64,000 nucleotides of DNA, from contig NC_069106.1 of the NCBI RefSeq assembly GCF_947172395.1, positions 3,224,001 to 3,288,000 on the forward strand. Reading direction: 5' to 3'. The notes under the pieces are model-generated. The model was given only the letters and a program-made list of their open reading frames with translations. It ran no database searches and had not been told where the DNA came from. This stretch comes from Bicyclus anynana. Taxonomy: Eukaryota; Arthropoda; Insecta; Lepidoptera; Nymphalidae. Shown here piece after piece: positions 52,664 to 63,060 of this stretch. A program made the position numbers and the translations under genes. Position 1 is the stretch's first letter. Every line of letters begins with the position of its first letter.

Positions 52664-52885
52664 AAGTTTCTGTTTGTGATTTTGAAGTCGGTTTAGACTT
52701 CAAAATCACAAACAGAAACTTAAAAGCGGAAAATAACATTGTATTGTGCTATCTTCTGATCACTTTGAAGGCGGTGCTAATACAGTTCTTTATCGTGGTT
52801 TTTTTAGGTGATCAGAAAGTAGCAAAATACAATGGTATTTTCCGCTTTTTAGTTTATGTTTGTGGTTTTGAAGTAGGTTTAACTT
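52664..52885. repeat. Nested fold-back element
   Basis: AAGTTTCTGTTTGTGATTTT + GAAGTC (from 52664) pairs perfectly with GACTTCAAAATCACAAACAG + AAACTT (to 52721), with a 6-nt loop. AAAGCGGAAAATAACATTGT at 52726 then pairs imperfectly with ACAATGGTATTTTCCGCTTT near 52848, giving three alternating copies. Confidence 0.75.
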
Positions 52886-53268
52886 TTTTGTTAAAAAGAT
52901 TTTTAACTTGAAAAATAAGGGTTTTTTCAATATTTATTTTTTTTAAGCTGTAAAATAAAGACACAAGAAAAGATAAAATTAAGGACCAGCATTACATTGG
53001 CAAAAATAATTTTGTCTCATTTACCATTTTAGATTTATTGTAGTCAAGGCAATGTACCAGTAAATCGGTCACGTCGAGAAAGGTCCAATTCGGATCAAAG
53101 ACATTTATTTCACAAAAAGAACACAATTACAGTAATTTACCTTTACTGTGGGTTACCTAATCAATTTTTTAGCTCTGATAAGTTGCGATTAAGACCCTTC
53201 ACTACGATCTAAGTCTTACTTTTTTTTTATTGAGAAAGAATACAATAAGGAACTTAAGCTAACTTATC
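52886..53268. other. No feature recognised
   Basis: AT-rich, no ORF or assigned repeat. Confidence 0.4.
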
Positions 53269-53640
53269 CTAATAACTATACCAATCATGCCCACGTGGAT
53301 TGGCGGCAAGAATACTGGCTGCATTTCCGCGCTGGACAGTCATGCTGATCCTTTGCGCAAAAAATGAGCCAGCCCTTCTGTCACCAGTCGAGGCAACTAG
53401 CCGCGGTGAAATGATTCCGTAATTTTTTTGGCACTGCGACTCCATAGCCCAAGGGTCTCCACGGCAAAAGGTACAAATATGTAACTCTCTGTCAGAGAGG
53501 CATACTTGAGCCACTTACCGGTTTCAGCTTTTTCTGCTGCGGCTCCCGGTCTTGATTCTGTCTCCCTGATATAACACGGTGCTAATGTGTCGACGCATGT
53601 CCCGCCCGCCTCAGTCTTACTTGATGATAAGTGACCATGC
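53269..53640 (-). pseudogene. LINE pol C-terminal remnant, frameshifted
   Basis: Two overlapping minus-strand frames carry one homologous region: AGGTCVDTLAPCYIRETESR, AEKAETGKWLKYASLTESYI and FVPFAVETLGLWSRSAKKI in the first, then ISPRLVASTGDRRAGSFFAQ and RISMTVQRGNAASIL in the second. This is the C-terminal region after RT in a group of LINEs. A single frameshift near 53430 separates the parts. Confidence 0.7.
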
Positions 53641-53800
53641 AGTATAGGATGGTTGTGAGCTAATTTTTTTTTATTCTGTGACAAGTCAGCTTTTGATAGT
53701 GATCTCACCTGAAGTCACAGCTTACTTGGATACTTCTGACAGTTTCTACGCGGCATCGGTTGACGGTACGCCTTTGCCGGTAGGGTGGTAACCAGTCACT
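53641..53800 (-). mobile_element. SINE family A, degraded
   Basis: Pieces of body (CGGCATCGGTTGACGGTACG, TTTGCCGGTAGGGTGGTAAC) with rearranged tail. Confidence 0.6.
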
Positions 53801-54190
53801 ATAATTAGTAATTTGCTTACATCGGTTATTTCCCGAGTGGGGATCTAATAAGATTAGATTTATAAGTAAATCATAAGATTTATCGCACGATAACAAAATT
53901 CGTTTTATGAAAGATAAAGAGAAATTTATTTGCGAAAGTTTCTTTCACGGATGTTCCCATTTGCATAATGGTCGAAATCTAATTACTTAGATCAGTTGAA
54001 TAATGACAGAATTGGACAGCACTTAAACTATTATGCTTTAGATTGAGACTGCGACAGCCATACCTATCTCATTTTATGAAAACTGAATAGCCAGTTTTTT
54101 TACCTTTGCTTGATCCTACCATTGGTAAGTTTGGAAGTTTAGGAACTATGCTTTAGGATTAGGAGCTATGGTAGTTTAGGAAGGTAGCAA
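53801..54190. other. No feature recognised
   Basis: AT-rich, no assigned repeat. Confidence 0.4.
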
Positions 54191-54560
54191 GTTTCAAGGT
54201 CCCAGAAACGTCCAATGCTCCGTATTCCGTGGACAGCACATAGAACCAATGTATCGGTGCTAAAACAACTTAACATCTCGAAGAGGCTGTCCACCACCTG
54301 TCTTCAGAGGATCCTCGAGTACTTCGGCCACATTGCCAGGAGAGGAGATAACTTAGAGAAACTAGTGATCACCGGCAAAGTGGAAGGAAAGAGACCTCGA
54401 GGACGTAGCCCGATGCGTTGGTCAGAACAAATTCGCGCCACTCTCGACAAGGTACACGAGGCTCTGCAAGTCGCGAAAAGCCGATTGTCATGGCGTGACA
54501 TCGTTAAGAATCAAGCTTGTGTTACGACTCTCAGTAATGAGGAATACGACGAAAGGAGGA
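54191..54560 (+). mobile_element. LINE pol C-terminal fragment, second family
   Basis: Open frame from about 54215: MLRIPWTAHRTNVSVLKQLN, RLSTTCLQRILEYFGHIARR, GKVEGKRPRGRSPMRWSEQI, SWRDIV. This is the conserved end of RTE/BovB-like or related insect LINE pol. 5'-truncated; the ORF then runs on into unrelated sequence. Confidence 0.75.
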
Positions 54561-54735
54561 AAACGTCCAAGTATAAATCGTATTTTTTATATATTTTTCA
54601 CAGCATAAAACGAGAAATCATGTCCCATTCAAAATCACGGCAACGCTTCAAAAACAACGGTAAAGTTCAAACTTCCAGGGCCTCGCGAGGTTGCGAAAAT
54701 GGCGACCCTCGCACCGGAAAGCTGGTTGATTATCT

Positions 54736-54898
54736 TCGGTCCACTTAGGGGGTCCAACTCTTCTTTCCGGTGCGGGGTCGCAGGGAACATCTGGATGTAG
54801 GCAGCTCAAAACCGTGTTGTTTGGAAATCCTTAAGAGGGGATTTTTTTTTAGCACTTCCAGTAGTGGAAGCTAATTGGCTGATAATGATGATGATTAT
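54736..54898 (+). mobile_element. RTE LINE 3' tip
   Basis: CCGGTGCGGGGTCGCAGGGA to AGTAGTGGAAGCTAATTGGC and (GAT)n. Confidence 0.65.
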
Positions 54899-54901
54899 TT
54901 A

Positions 54902-55107
54902 GAGCCGTGATAGCCCAGTGGATATGACCTCTGCCTCCGATTCCGGAGGGTGTGGGTTCGAATCCAGTCCGGGGCATGCACCTCCAACTTTTCAGTTGTG
55001 TGCATTTTATATCACGTGTCTCAATCGGTGAAGGAAAACATCGTGAGGAAACCTGCATACCAGAGAATTATCTTAATTCTCTGCGTGTGTGAAGTCTGCC
55101 AATCCAG
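54902..55107 (+). mobile_element. SINE family B, 3' truncated
   Basis: GAGCCGTGATAGCCCAGTGG to GTGAAGTCTGCCAATCCAG. Confidence 0.85.
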
Positions 55108-55489
55108 AACGGGAATCAAGATTACTTCTATACTTAGCATAGTAAAATTGTTCTACTTGTTGCCTACGAAACGCCTTGTAATATTTATTAAGCAATCACG
55201 CAATTGTATGTCAGCGGTGGTGTTTTTCACATTTATGTACAGATAGGATACCTACTATTTTTAAGGTATATCTTTTTTCTCCCTGCTTTTCAAGACTGCT
55301 TACCATTTGATTTTTTCTTAGTTTAATCACGATAAACAACTATTTATAGGTTTCCATTATGTACGCTACTTCTACCTGCTAGTCTCAAAAGACATACAAT
55401 CTCGCCATTCTCTTTTTCAGAATAAATGAAATGAGGTACCAGCATGTCTGGCTATCGTAGACTCTCAATCTATATTTTTTATATAAAGT

Positions 55490-55710
55490 AAAATAAAATA
55501 ATTACTATAAATGCGAAAGTAAGTCTGTATGTTTGTCTGTTTATCTGTCTGTTACCTTTTCACGGCTAAGCGGCTGAATCGATCAAAATGAATTTTCATT
55601 TTGGTTCCAAAATGAGGTTTAATGATTGGAGCTTGGAGCAAAACATAGGGTACTTTTGACCCTAAAATAAAATTAGAAGGTGGTGAAATAGAGGTTGAAA
55701 GTTTACGGAA
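55490..55710 (+). mobile_element. Transposon-tail-like repeat
   Basis: AATGCGAAAGTAAGTCTGTA, GTCTGTCTGTTACCTTTTCA and GGTACTTTTGACCCTAAAAT are in the style of a common lepidopteran Helitron/Tc-like repeat; compare 8890-9050. Confidence 0.5.
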
Positions 55711-55918
55711 AGTCTTTCTCTTTTATAGAGTTACAGTTTTAAAAATTTGTTCATAAAACATAAAAAAATAAATTGATGAAATAATAAACAAAATACACAT
55801 TTAAATAAGTGTTATATTTATTTATCTTTGGTTTTAATTAATGTCAACATTGACAATATAAATATACAGTATTTTTATATTCATTTAGTCTAGTTAATAT
55901 TAACTCTATCAATAATTA

Positions 55919-56105
55919 ATGCTAATAATACAAAGAGGAAAAGTTTGTGGTATTGTAGGGGGTAATCTCTGGATCTACTAAACCAATTTTGAAAATTCTT
56001 TTACCACAAGAAAGCCACGGTATTTGCGAGTGTCGTTGGCTATATTTGATTCCCGTATTCTCACGGGAACGGGAACTGTCCGGGTCGGGCGAGGCGTCGG
56101 CTAGT
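55919..56105 (+). mobile_element. Helitron-like element in the 3' UTR of transporter 2
   Basis: ATGCTAATAATACAAAGAGG start, GAACGGGAACTGTCCGGGTC, end GAGGCGTCGGCTAGTG. It ends about 12 bp from the transporter 2 stop codon on the opposite strand. Confidence 0.65.
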
Positions 56106-56117
56106 GAAGATATATTA

Positions 56118-56380
56118 TCACAAAGATTGTTGTATCTCCAACAATGTTTTTCCTTTAGTTTCCGGTACAACAAAAATGGTAAACAACAAGGCGCAGGCGC
56201 AAGTACCGGAGAAAAACCAAAACGCAACATGGCCGCCGATGGTCACGAAAAACGCGCCAAAAGCCGTTGACACCAGGAAGCCGAATAGCCAAGACGTTGT
56301 CAGGGTCAAAGTTGACCCTTTGCTCCTTACGTTCGATGTGAACATCTCTCCCATGAGTGTATTTGGTATTATACCGAGAC
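56118..56380 (-). CDS. Transporter 2, last exon (TM10-TM12, PETKG, stop)
   Basis: This 263-nt exon starts after TTTACAG and encodes GLGIIPNTLMGEMFTSNVRS, TM11, TM12 and PETKGKTLLEIQQSL, ending in TGA at 56118-56120. It is closely similar to the last exon of transporter 1 at the protein level. Confidence 0.93.
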
Positions 56381-59300
56381 CTGTAAATAATTTATTTATT
56401 TTTAATCTATACGCTTCAATAAGTCTTTATGTTGTCATCTTAATAGAGTATACGGATGATGACAGTTTTTTAAATTGTATATAAATTAAGAGTATACTAA
56501 TAGCAAAGCAATTTTGTAAAAGTAACAGGGTATCTGCGATCATTACTTTCGGAGCTACAGGGATTTAAAGGGTCAGATTTGCGGCGCTGCCGCGGATCCC
56601 TGAAAAACGCTCCATACAAAATGGCACGATTTAGTGACGTCTTTGGCTCGCTGATCGTTAGGTTTGTATGGGCGTTCAAACAAAATTACTAATATCTTTG
56701 TTATTTGTGCGTTTATGTTTATAGTTCATTTATTGAAAAATGTCACATTTAATGTAAGGAAGCTAAAACTGTATGAATTTTCATCTAATTACGATAAAAG
56801 ATTTTTAATAGATTTTGAAATTTTATTATCTCATTTATTTTTCAAATATCCAGACAATCGTTGCTTTTTATGTATAAATTAGTTAACATTGACCTTGTTT
56901 ACCCGAATGTATCATAAAAATCAATATATTCAAACCTAGTCATCATCCCCATTGTGGGGTATATAGTACATTGCAAGCAAACAAAACGGAGGATCACTGA
57001 GGACGTCCTTATCAAGACCAACAAGTCCACAGCTGGCCTCACTGGCACTGGCTGGTGTAGATCGCCCAACTGTTGGAAAATGCCCCCAACGAATGCGACA
57101 TCGCATTAATAGTTTCGAAAAACATATTATTTGCCAAATATCAACGTATTTCACTACGATTTTATTTATTTAATAAATAAACATTGTTTTTGAATATTGT
57201 GACATTGACAGTTTTTTTTTTTAATCTATACTAATATTATAAAGCTGAAGAGTTTATTTGTTTGATTGAACGCGGTAATCTCAGGAACTACTGGTACGAT
57301 TTGAAAAATTCTTTCAGTGTTAGATAGCCCATTTAGGCTATAGGCTGTATATTATCCCCGTATTCCTACAAGAACGGAAACCATGCGGGCGAAACCGCGC
57401 TGGTCTCATAATACCTATAATTAAACTTCAATTATGAAAATTAAAATAGTATCTGACATAAATTGTCCACATGCATAATATTGCAATGAAAATTGTAAAT
57501 TAAAAATGCAATTAAAACACTGAGCTATTGTAAACAAGTGTTTTATGTTATGAAATTAATTCTAGGATAGAATAATATTATGATTGAGAGCCGTGATAGC
57601 CCAGTGGATATGATGCCTTCGATTGCGGAGGCCATAGGTTTGAATCGGCTCCGGGGCATGCACCTCCAACTTTTCAGTTGTGTGCATTTTAAGAAATTAA
57701 ATATCACGTATCTCAAACGGTGAAGGAAAACATCGTGAGGAAACCTGCATACCAGAGAATTTTTTCAATTCTCTGCGTGTGTAAAGTCTGCCAATCCGTA
57801 TTGGGCCAGCGTGGTGGACTATTGGTCTAACTCCTCTCATTCTGAGAGGAGATTCGAGCAGCAGTGAGCCGAATTTGTGTTGATAATGAGGCATGATTGT
57901 ATTCAAGCGCGAGTCCATTTTATGTATAAATATAGAAGTTTATATTGTAGGTATACACTTTACCATAAATATGATATATAAGCTAAAATAATAAAAAATA
58001 CTTACCAAAATCGTAGCCAATAAAGAACAATATAAGAACAACCAGAGGTAACCAGTTCACAGTGTAAACCACAGGAAAACCCTTGAACAGTAGGTAAAAA
58101 TACAACCCAAGGGTGAACTAAAAAAAAAAACAAAAATATTCATGTCATATGCTTAACTAAGCTAATATTATAAAGAAGGAATATTTATTTTTTTGTTTTT
58201 TTTTTGTCTGTCCCTTAATTACTGGAATATTAAAAAAAAATATATAGTTCATCAATTTTAAGCTACATTAATCGAGAAATATAAGGCATACTAGCAGACG
58301 CCCGCGACTTAGTCCGCGTGGAATTCAGTTTTTCACAAATCCCACGAGAACCATGGATTTTTCCGGGATGAAAAGTACCGTATGTTTTAATCCAGAGTAA
58401 AATCTATTTTCATTCCAAATTTTAGCATAATCCCTTCAGTATACGCAGCGTAAAAGAGGAACAAACATACTTACACACTTACACACACATAAACTTTCTC
58501 CTGTATAATATTAGTGGGTTTATATTATACCTATACAAGTTTACAGTTAATTATCTCTCATTCCGAGGTGTAATCCTTATTTGACTGGGGTAGATATATA
58601 TGTATTTCATCATCATCATCATATCAGCCGATGGACGTCCACTGCAGGACATAGGCCTTTTGTAGGGACTTCCAAAATCACGATACTGAGCCACCTGCAT
58701 CCAGTGAATATATGTATTAACAGTGGTGGATCAGGCTGAGTAGGCTGGAGCCTAGGGCGGCAGATTTTAGGGGCGGCAAATTTGGGCCAAAAATTATCGT
58801 CTTACAGAAATAAAGAAAAATAGAGGAAAAACATGATGTGCATAGAGAATACAACTTTTTTTTTCGTGACACTCTGACGTCTGTATTGTTATTAAACCCT
58901 AGTATAGAATATAATTTATATATACTTTACATCTAGGTACTATGTACCTAATTAAAGCCTACTGGAGGCAAATTTGTAAATCTTCCACTGTGTATTGAAC
59001 AATCAAAAAAAAAATAAAACATATTTTCATAGCCTGGGACTCGAACCTGGACCACCCTGTCAAACTAGTTAAGACTTTAGACCATTGATACTGGTAAATG
59101 ACGCAGTGAAAGAGTAATGTACATTCATTAATACAAACTTTAGTCTTGTAACATAACTTCAAAATGACTTTGAAAGCTAAATCGAGGGTCATTATTACTT
59201 ATCTAGATCCCTATGTAGAACCTCAATAGCTCAATGGTTATAGACTATAACTTTTAGATTTGAATATATTTATTTGCTTTCTTTCTTTCTTCTTCTTCTA

Positions 59301-62300
59301 TAACCCAGGAGGTCTCGGGTTCGAGCTCCAGTATGAGTATTGACGGACCCTTCTCTAGCAGTCTTTATGCTTTACTGGAGAGGCAAAAGGAATAACTAGT
59401 CTTGTATTTATTTATTACTTAATCCTTTTTTTATTTTTTAACAATAATAAAGTACAAAACTTTATTGAAATTTATTAAAAAAATGTTCAACTCTCCCGCT
59501 GCGGGATATTTGAGTGCCCAAGCAATCGGTGGTTCAGAGTGAGGAACCTCACAATACGCGCCGTTTCAAGAATCGCGGTGTCAAAAAAAAAACAAAATAA
59601 ACTTTATGAGCCTAATTGGCACAGCACCGCTTCCAAACTGATCAATAGAAAAGACATATGTACGATGTTATTTTTCGCTTTCTAAAGGAATTGAAGTGGG
59701 TTCAAATTTTTTGTTAAAAAGATTCTATTTTGGTTGACATTTTGTTATCATAAGCAAAATCTCTATTAAAATAAAAAGTGATTTATGTGCTTTTAAGGAA
59801 TTAAATATCACGTGTCTCAAACGGTAAAAACATCGTGAAGAAACCTGCATACCAGAGAATTTTCTTAATTCGCTGCGTGTGTGAAGTCTCCCAATCCGCA
59901 TTGGACCAGCGTCTACTATTGGCATAACCCCAGTCATTCTGATAGGAGACTCGAGCTCAGCATTGAGCCGAATATGGGTTGATAATGATGCTGCTTTGCG
60001 TGTATTATTCCTGCCGTCGTGTTTCAATATAGATACCATGCATAAACAAATCTATACTAATATTATAAAGCTGAAGAGTTTGTTTGTTTGTTTGTTTGTT
60101 TGATTGAACGCGCTAATCTCAGGAACTACTGGCCCGATTTGAAAAATTCTTTCAGTGTTAGATAGCCCATTTATCGAGGAAGGCTATAGGCTATATATTA
60201 TCCCCATATTCCTACGGGAACGGGAACGACGCGGGTGAAACCGCGCGGCGTCATTAATTATAAAACTTACTCACCATGCTTATCGTGCACACTGAACTCG
60301 ATATAATTAATATATTCTTCCTTCCAGTACTTTCTATAAACAACGGTGTCACTGCACTCCCCATTAGCTGGCAACACCCTATTATGATCATAGCCACATT
60401 TGAATCTATATTTGAACCAGCCATATCAAAGATGGCCGCTGAGAAAAATAATACTGCCATGACACCACTGCCATGTTGTAAAACGTTGATTATAACGACT
60501 ATAAACAATGCTTTTCTATTACTCCTGACCATAAACAACTCTTTCCAATCCTTTATAGTACTCGTATTCGTTTCTGTTAAGTCATCCGCTTCAGACACTA
60601 TTTTCTCCGCATCGTTCGGTCTGCCCAAATCTTCTAATACTGCAATCATTTCTTTTCTTTTACCTGAAAAATTTATTTATATATGTATCTTCTGATGATC
60701 GCAAAAGACCTTAACGTCATCTAATCTGCCGTTAATGAGATCCGGTACATCATACCCGGCGATTTAGAAAACAGTAAATATTTCGGAAAACAGTTCCGAG
60801 ATTCCTGGAGCTCATTATAAGTACCGACTTCCGACGTGTGTAAAAAAATACATGTTTGTTTATTACAATTAAAATTTAAAGTTATATTTAGTGCAAAATA
60901 TAATCAAAAAATCATTTATTTCAAGTAGGCTCAGTTTACAAGCACTTTTAAAACGTCAGTTGACTATTTGTAAAGATTCTACCACCGGATCGGAAGGCAT
61001 TTGATATATCGGCATTTGATATATATGCGGTTGATATATCAAAAATGGCCGACAATTTTGTTGGTAAATTTGGGTGCGATGCAATAGAATTAAATTATTA
61101 ATTTCTCTATTTACGATATATGCGAATCATCAGGTCAAGTACTAAACGCACTCGCAAAAATATCAGATTACCTTGAATTGCATAGAATATCGGTGATTCC
61201 GGTATCGTGAACAACACAATCAAATGGAATACATTGATAGCCAAAGGAATGTAAACAGAGACTCTGTAAGAGACATATGGTGCAATGGAGAACACCATTA
61301 TTGAGCCCACAGTGAACATGGCTCCCATGGCAGACATAAGCACTCCTCTTATATTTGTAGATCTGCAAGTCAAATTAAACTCGTTAATACCTATTTTTAA
61401 AGAAAGCAATGTTATCGCCGCGTTGCAACGACTTGCGGTACGGACGGCTTCATTGTGCTCATGGCGTTCGAGCCGTCCACATAGGCGGAGAGAGTGACTT
61501 GAGTGGAAAAGGGGAGTGTTAACAGTCAAAGGATCCTTAAACCCTAAACACATCGTTCACAAGTGCGTGACTCCACTCAAGGTCATTCTCTGCCACTCAG
61601 GGTTTATCCCACATTCTTAGTGGGAATTGTTAGACCTGACAGACTTTCATTCAATAATTGCGTTTTGCAGAAAACCGCTTCTGATGTGAATCTCCTTATA
61701 CTCTGACAGCAAGAAATTGCAAGTTCTAACTGAAATTAAATGCAGGAAACTTTAGTATGTGGGACACAATATGGGGCATCAAAAATATCTGACCTTGCAG
61801 TATATCCTAAAAGGCAAGATCCAAGGAAGCTGAAGACCTTGCAGACAACAATCCTCCTGACTAAAATACTTTCGCAATGGTTCGATATAAATATAAAATT
61901 GTAGGCGGGTGGATAATAATAAATTCATTAATAACGACTATCAGATATTTATTCTTCTGACTGAGTAAGTGCCGCTGGCTCCTTAGTAGGACTTCAGCAT
62001 CGTCACCAGGGTGTTCGAGCGAGCGCAGAAGCATTGCCTGATGGGTCTGATGGCAGATACAGAGGAGATGGGCGGAACGACTCTTAAAGGGCATTTCCTC
62101 TGAGATGTTCTGGAAGGGTGTTTTGGCCTGAGTATATCAGTCCGCTGATGCCAAGTCCGCCCTTGTCCAGAAGCTTACGCACCACGCTCCTTTGCCATGC
62201 TTCAACGTGCCCTCGTAAATGACGGAATTGAACAATGGCTGGGTTGCATTCGAAAAACTTCGCGACATCTTTTCGTCCGAAATTCCTCAGTGCCTGAAGA

Positions 62301-63060
62301 CAAAAGTCTTCGAACAGTGCGTGTTGCCAGTGATGACCTATGGTTCCGAGACTTGGTCGCTAACTATGGGCCTCATAAGAAGGCTCAGAGTCACACAGCG
62401 GGCGATGGAACGAGTTATGTTAGGAGTATCTCTGCGTGATTGAATCAGAAATGAGGAGATCCAAAGTCACCGACATTGCTCAACGAGTTGCGAAGCTGAA
62501 GTGGCAATCTTCTGTCTTGCCTCTGTCAGGATCGTAAAGGATGTTTTTCGGGAGTCTAAATCTACAATCAGCGTTGTAATCTAAGGTGTCTCAAGTCTCA
62601 ACTACTAATTAGTTTGGGTTAGGTTTACTGTATAAAATAACGAAAAAATCAAGTGTAATCTTTGTGGGACAATTTTCAGAGGTCATATATGTTATCAAGC
62701 GCACTGAAGTTGGCTTGTCAATGTGTTGCTGCAGTTACTCGTGATACCTCTTATCGCTAATTTCTAATACCCAAACATGTATTACTGAGCATAGTTCAAC
62801 TTACTAGCAGCTTTTATACCTCACTACGGTTTGTGTATAAAATAATCTCTGTCTTACTTACGCAACTTCACCGAGGTAGACAAAATTAATAACTGTGTTA
62901 GTTCCGAATGCGACGCTCGTCAAAAATCTACCAATATACAAAATCGCCAGGTTTTTTGATATGGCCAAAAATATAAAACCTGTCACCCCCAAAATAGCGG
63001 CGCCTATGAGACATGGTTTTCTTCCTTTCGAATTTAGTAACCAGGTTGTTACGTATGGAC
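56118..63060 (-). CDS. Second Tret1-like sugar transporter, last five exons (5' end outside window)
   Basis: Exons at 62862-63060, 61172-61362, 60275-60663, 58006-58117 and 56118-56380 (complement) join in frame into 1154 nt ending in TGA. They correspond one to one with exons 3-7 of the neighbouring gene. Signatures: NSKGRKPC, YIGRFLTSVA, VYLGEVA, IPESPIFY, GSNIDSN, IESTGRKN, PETKGKTLLEIQ. By homology the product is an MFS sugar porter in the cell membrane; exons 1-2 (N terminus, TM1 and most of TM2) should lie beyond 64000. TM7 reads LQHGSGVMAV, so the usual second Gln and the Asn are replaced here too. The coding sequence is intact in the part seen. Introns carry SINEs, Helitrons and RTE pieces. 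The substrate may be trehalose or another sugar. Confidence 0.92.
57223..57394 (+). mobile_element. Lep1-type Helitron, 3' end lost
   Basis: ATCTATACTAATATTATAAA to GCGGGCGAAACCGCGCTGG; in transporter 2 last intron. Confidence 0.75.
57589..57885 (+). mobile_element. SINE family B, near full, transporter 2 last intron
   Basis: GAGCCGTGATAGCCCAGTGG to GTGAGCCGAATTTGTGTTGA. Antisense to the gene. Confidence 0.85.
58006..58117 (-). CDS. Transporter 2, exon matching exon 6 (TM9-TM10)
   Basis: This 112-nt exon lies between a poly-pyrimidine TTTTTTTTAG acceptor and a GTAAGT donor. It encodes FTLGLYFYLLFKG and TVNWLPLVVLILFFIGYDFG. Size and phases match the other gene. Confidence 0.9.
58293..58517 (-). 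mobile_element. Helitron-like element, transporter 2 intron
   Basis: CTAGCAGACGCCCGCGACTT end and TGTATAATATTAGTGGG start, same group as 31994-32213. Confidence 0.65.
58606..58705 (-). mobile_element. RTE LINE 3' tip, transporter 2 intron
   Basis: (ATC)n then CAGCCGATGGACGTCCACTG to CACCTGCATCCAGTGAATA. Confidence 0.8.
58706..59440. other. Intronic, with tRNA-like relics
   Basis: GCCTGGGACTCGAACCTGG (59032) and AGGTCTCGGGTTCGAGCTCC (59310) resemble box B on the minus and plus strands. CTTTCTTTCTTTCTT microsatellite at 59278. No coding exon of the transporter is expected or seen here. Confidence 0.4.
59441..59582 (-). mobile_element. 3' end of the restriction-endonuclease-type LINE
   Basis: Minus strand matches 39650-39790: GGCGCGTATTGTGAGGTTCC, CACCGATTGCTTGGGCACTC and ATCCCGCAGCGGGAGAGTTG. 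Only the 3' tip remains. Confidence 0.65.
59788..59991 (+). mobile_element. SINE family B, 5' truncated
   Basis: GGAATTAAATATCACGTGTC to GAGCCGAATATGGGTTGATA. Confidence 0.82.
60050..60254 (+). mobile_element. Lep1-type Helitron next to a transporter 2 splice donor
   Basis: ATCTATACTAATATTATAAA to GAAACCGCGCGGCGTC, then ATTAATTATA where CAGCTAGT is expected. It ends about 20 bp from the donor at 60274. Confidence 0.8.
60275..60663 (-). CDS. Transporter 2, exon matching exon 5 (central loop, TM7, TM8)
   Basis: This 389-nt exon (6 nt longer than its partner, in the charged loop) encodes the loop, TM7 with VLQHGSGVMAVLFFSA, AGSNIDSN, TM8 and IESTGRKN, ending at ATG before GTGAGT. A Helitron-like element ends about 20 bp beyond the donor. 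Confidence 0.92.
60910..60988 (-). mobile_element. Jockey-like LINE 3' tip
   Basis: AAATCATTTATTTCAAGTAG to AAGATTCTACCACCGG; reverse complement of 39195-39295. Confidence 0.75.
61172..61362 (-). CDS. Transporter 2, exon matching exon 4 (TM5-TM6, PESP)
   Basis: This 191-nt exon begins ATCTACAAATATAAGAGG after TTGCAG and ends CAATTCAAG before GTAATC. It encodes STNIRGVLMSAMGAMFTVGS (TM5) and VLFTIPESPIFYAIQG, the sugar-porter PESP signature. Confidence 0.92.
61408..61605 (+). repeat. Dispersed repeat shared with transporter 1 intron 6
   Basis: GTTATCGCCGCGTTGCAACG to CACTCAAGGTCATTCTCTGC; same strand and order as 42749-42965 with about 10-15% difference by eye. Confidence 0.7.
61606..62190. 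other. Intronic, unassigned
   Basis: 61960-62100 has moderate GC and a 77-codon minus-strand ORF without a recognised domain. Possibly part of the RTE insertion that follows. Confidence 0.35.
62191..62515 (+). mobile_element. RTE LINE pol C-terminal fragment, transporter 2 intron
   Basis: Open segment with LKTKVFEQCVLPVMTYGSET, WSLTMGLIRRLRVTQRAMER and VMLGVSLRD, then a stop and VTDIAQRVAKLKWQ-like sequence. Best-preserved RTE C-terminus in the window but truncated at both ends. Confidence 0.88.
62862..63060 (-). CDS. Transporter 2, exon matching exon 3 (TM2-TM4)
   Basis: This 199-nt exon runs from a TTTACAG acceptor to a GTAAGTAAG donor. It encodes PYVTTWLLNSKGRKPCLIG, TM3, TM4 with ILYIGRFLTSVAFG and ends FVYLGEVA. 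Its first 28 nt and the acceptor are repeated just upstream, at 63181-63208. Confidence 0.92.

Noticed and set aside
55989..56484. Plus-strand ORFs of 93 and 126 aa
   Set aside because: Antisense of the last transporter 2 exon and adjacent Helitron.
60276..60695. 139-aa plus-strand ORF
   Set aside because: Antisense of the transporter 2 exon at 60275-60663.
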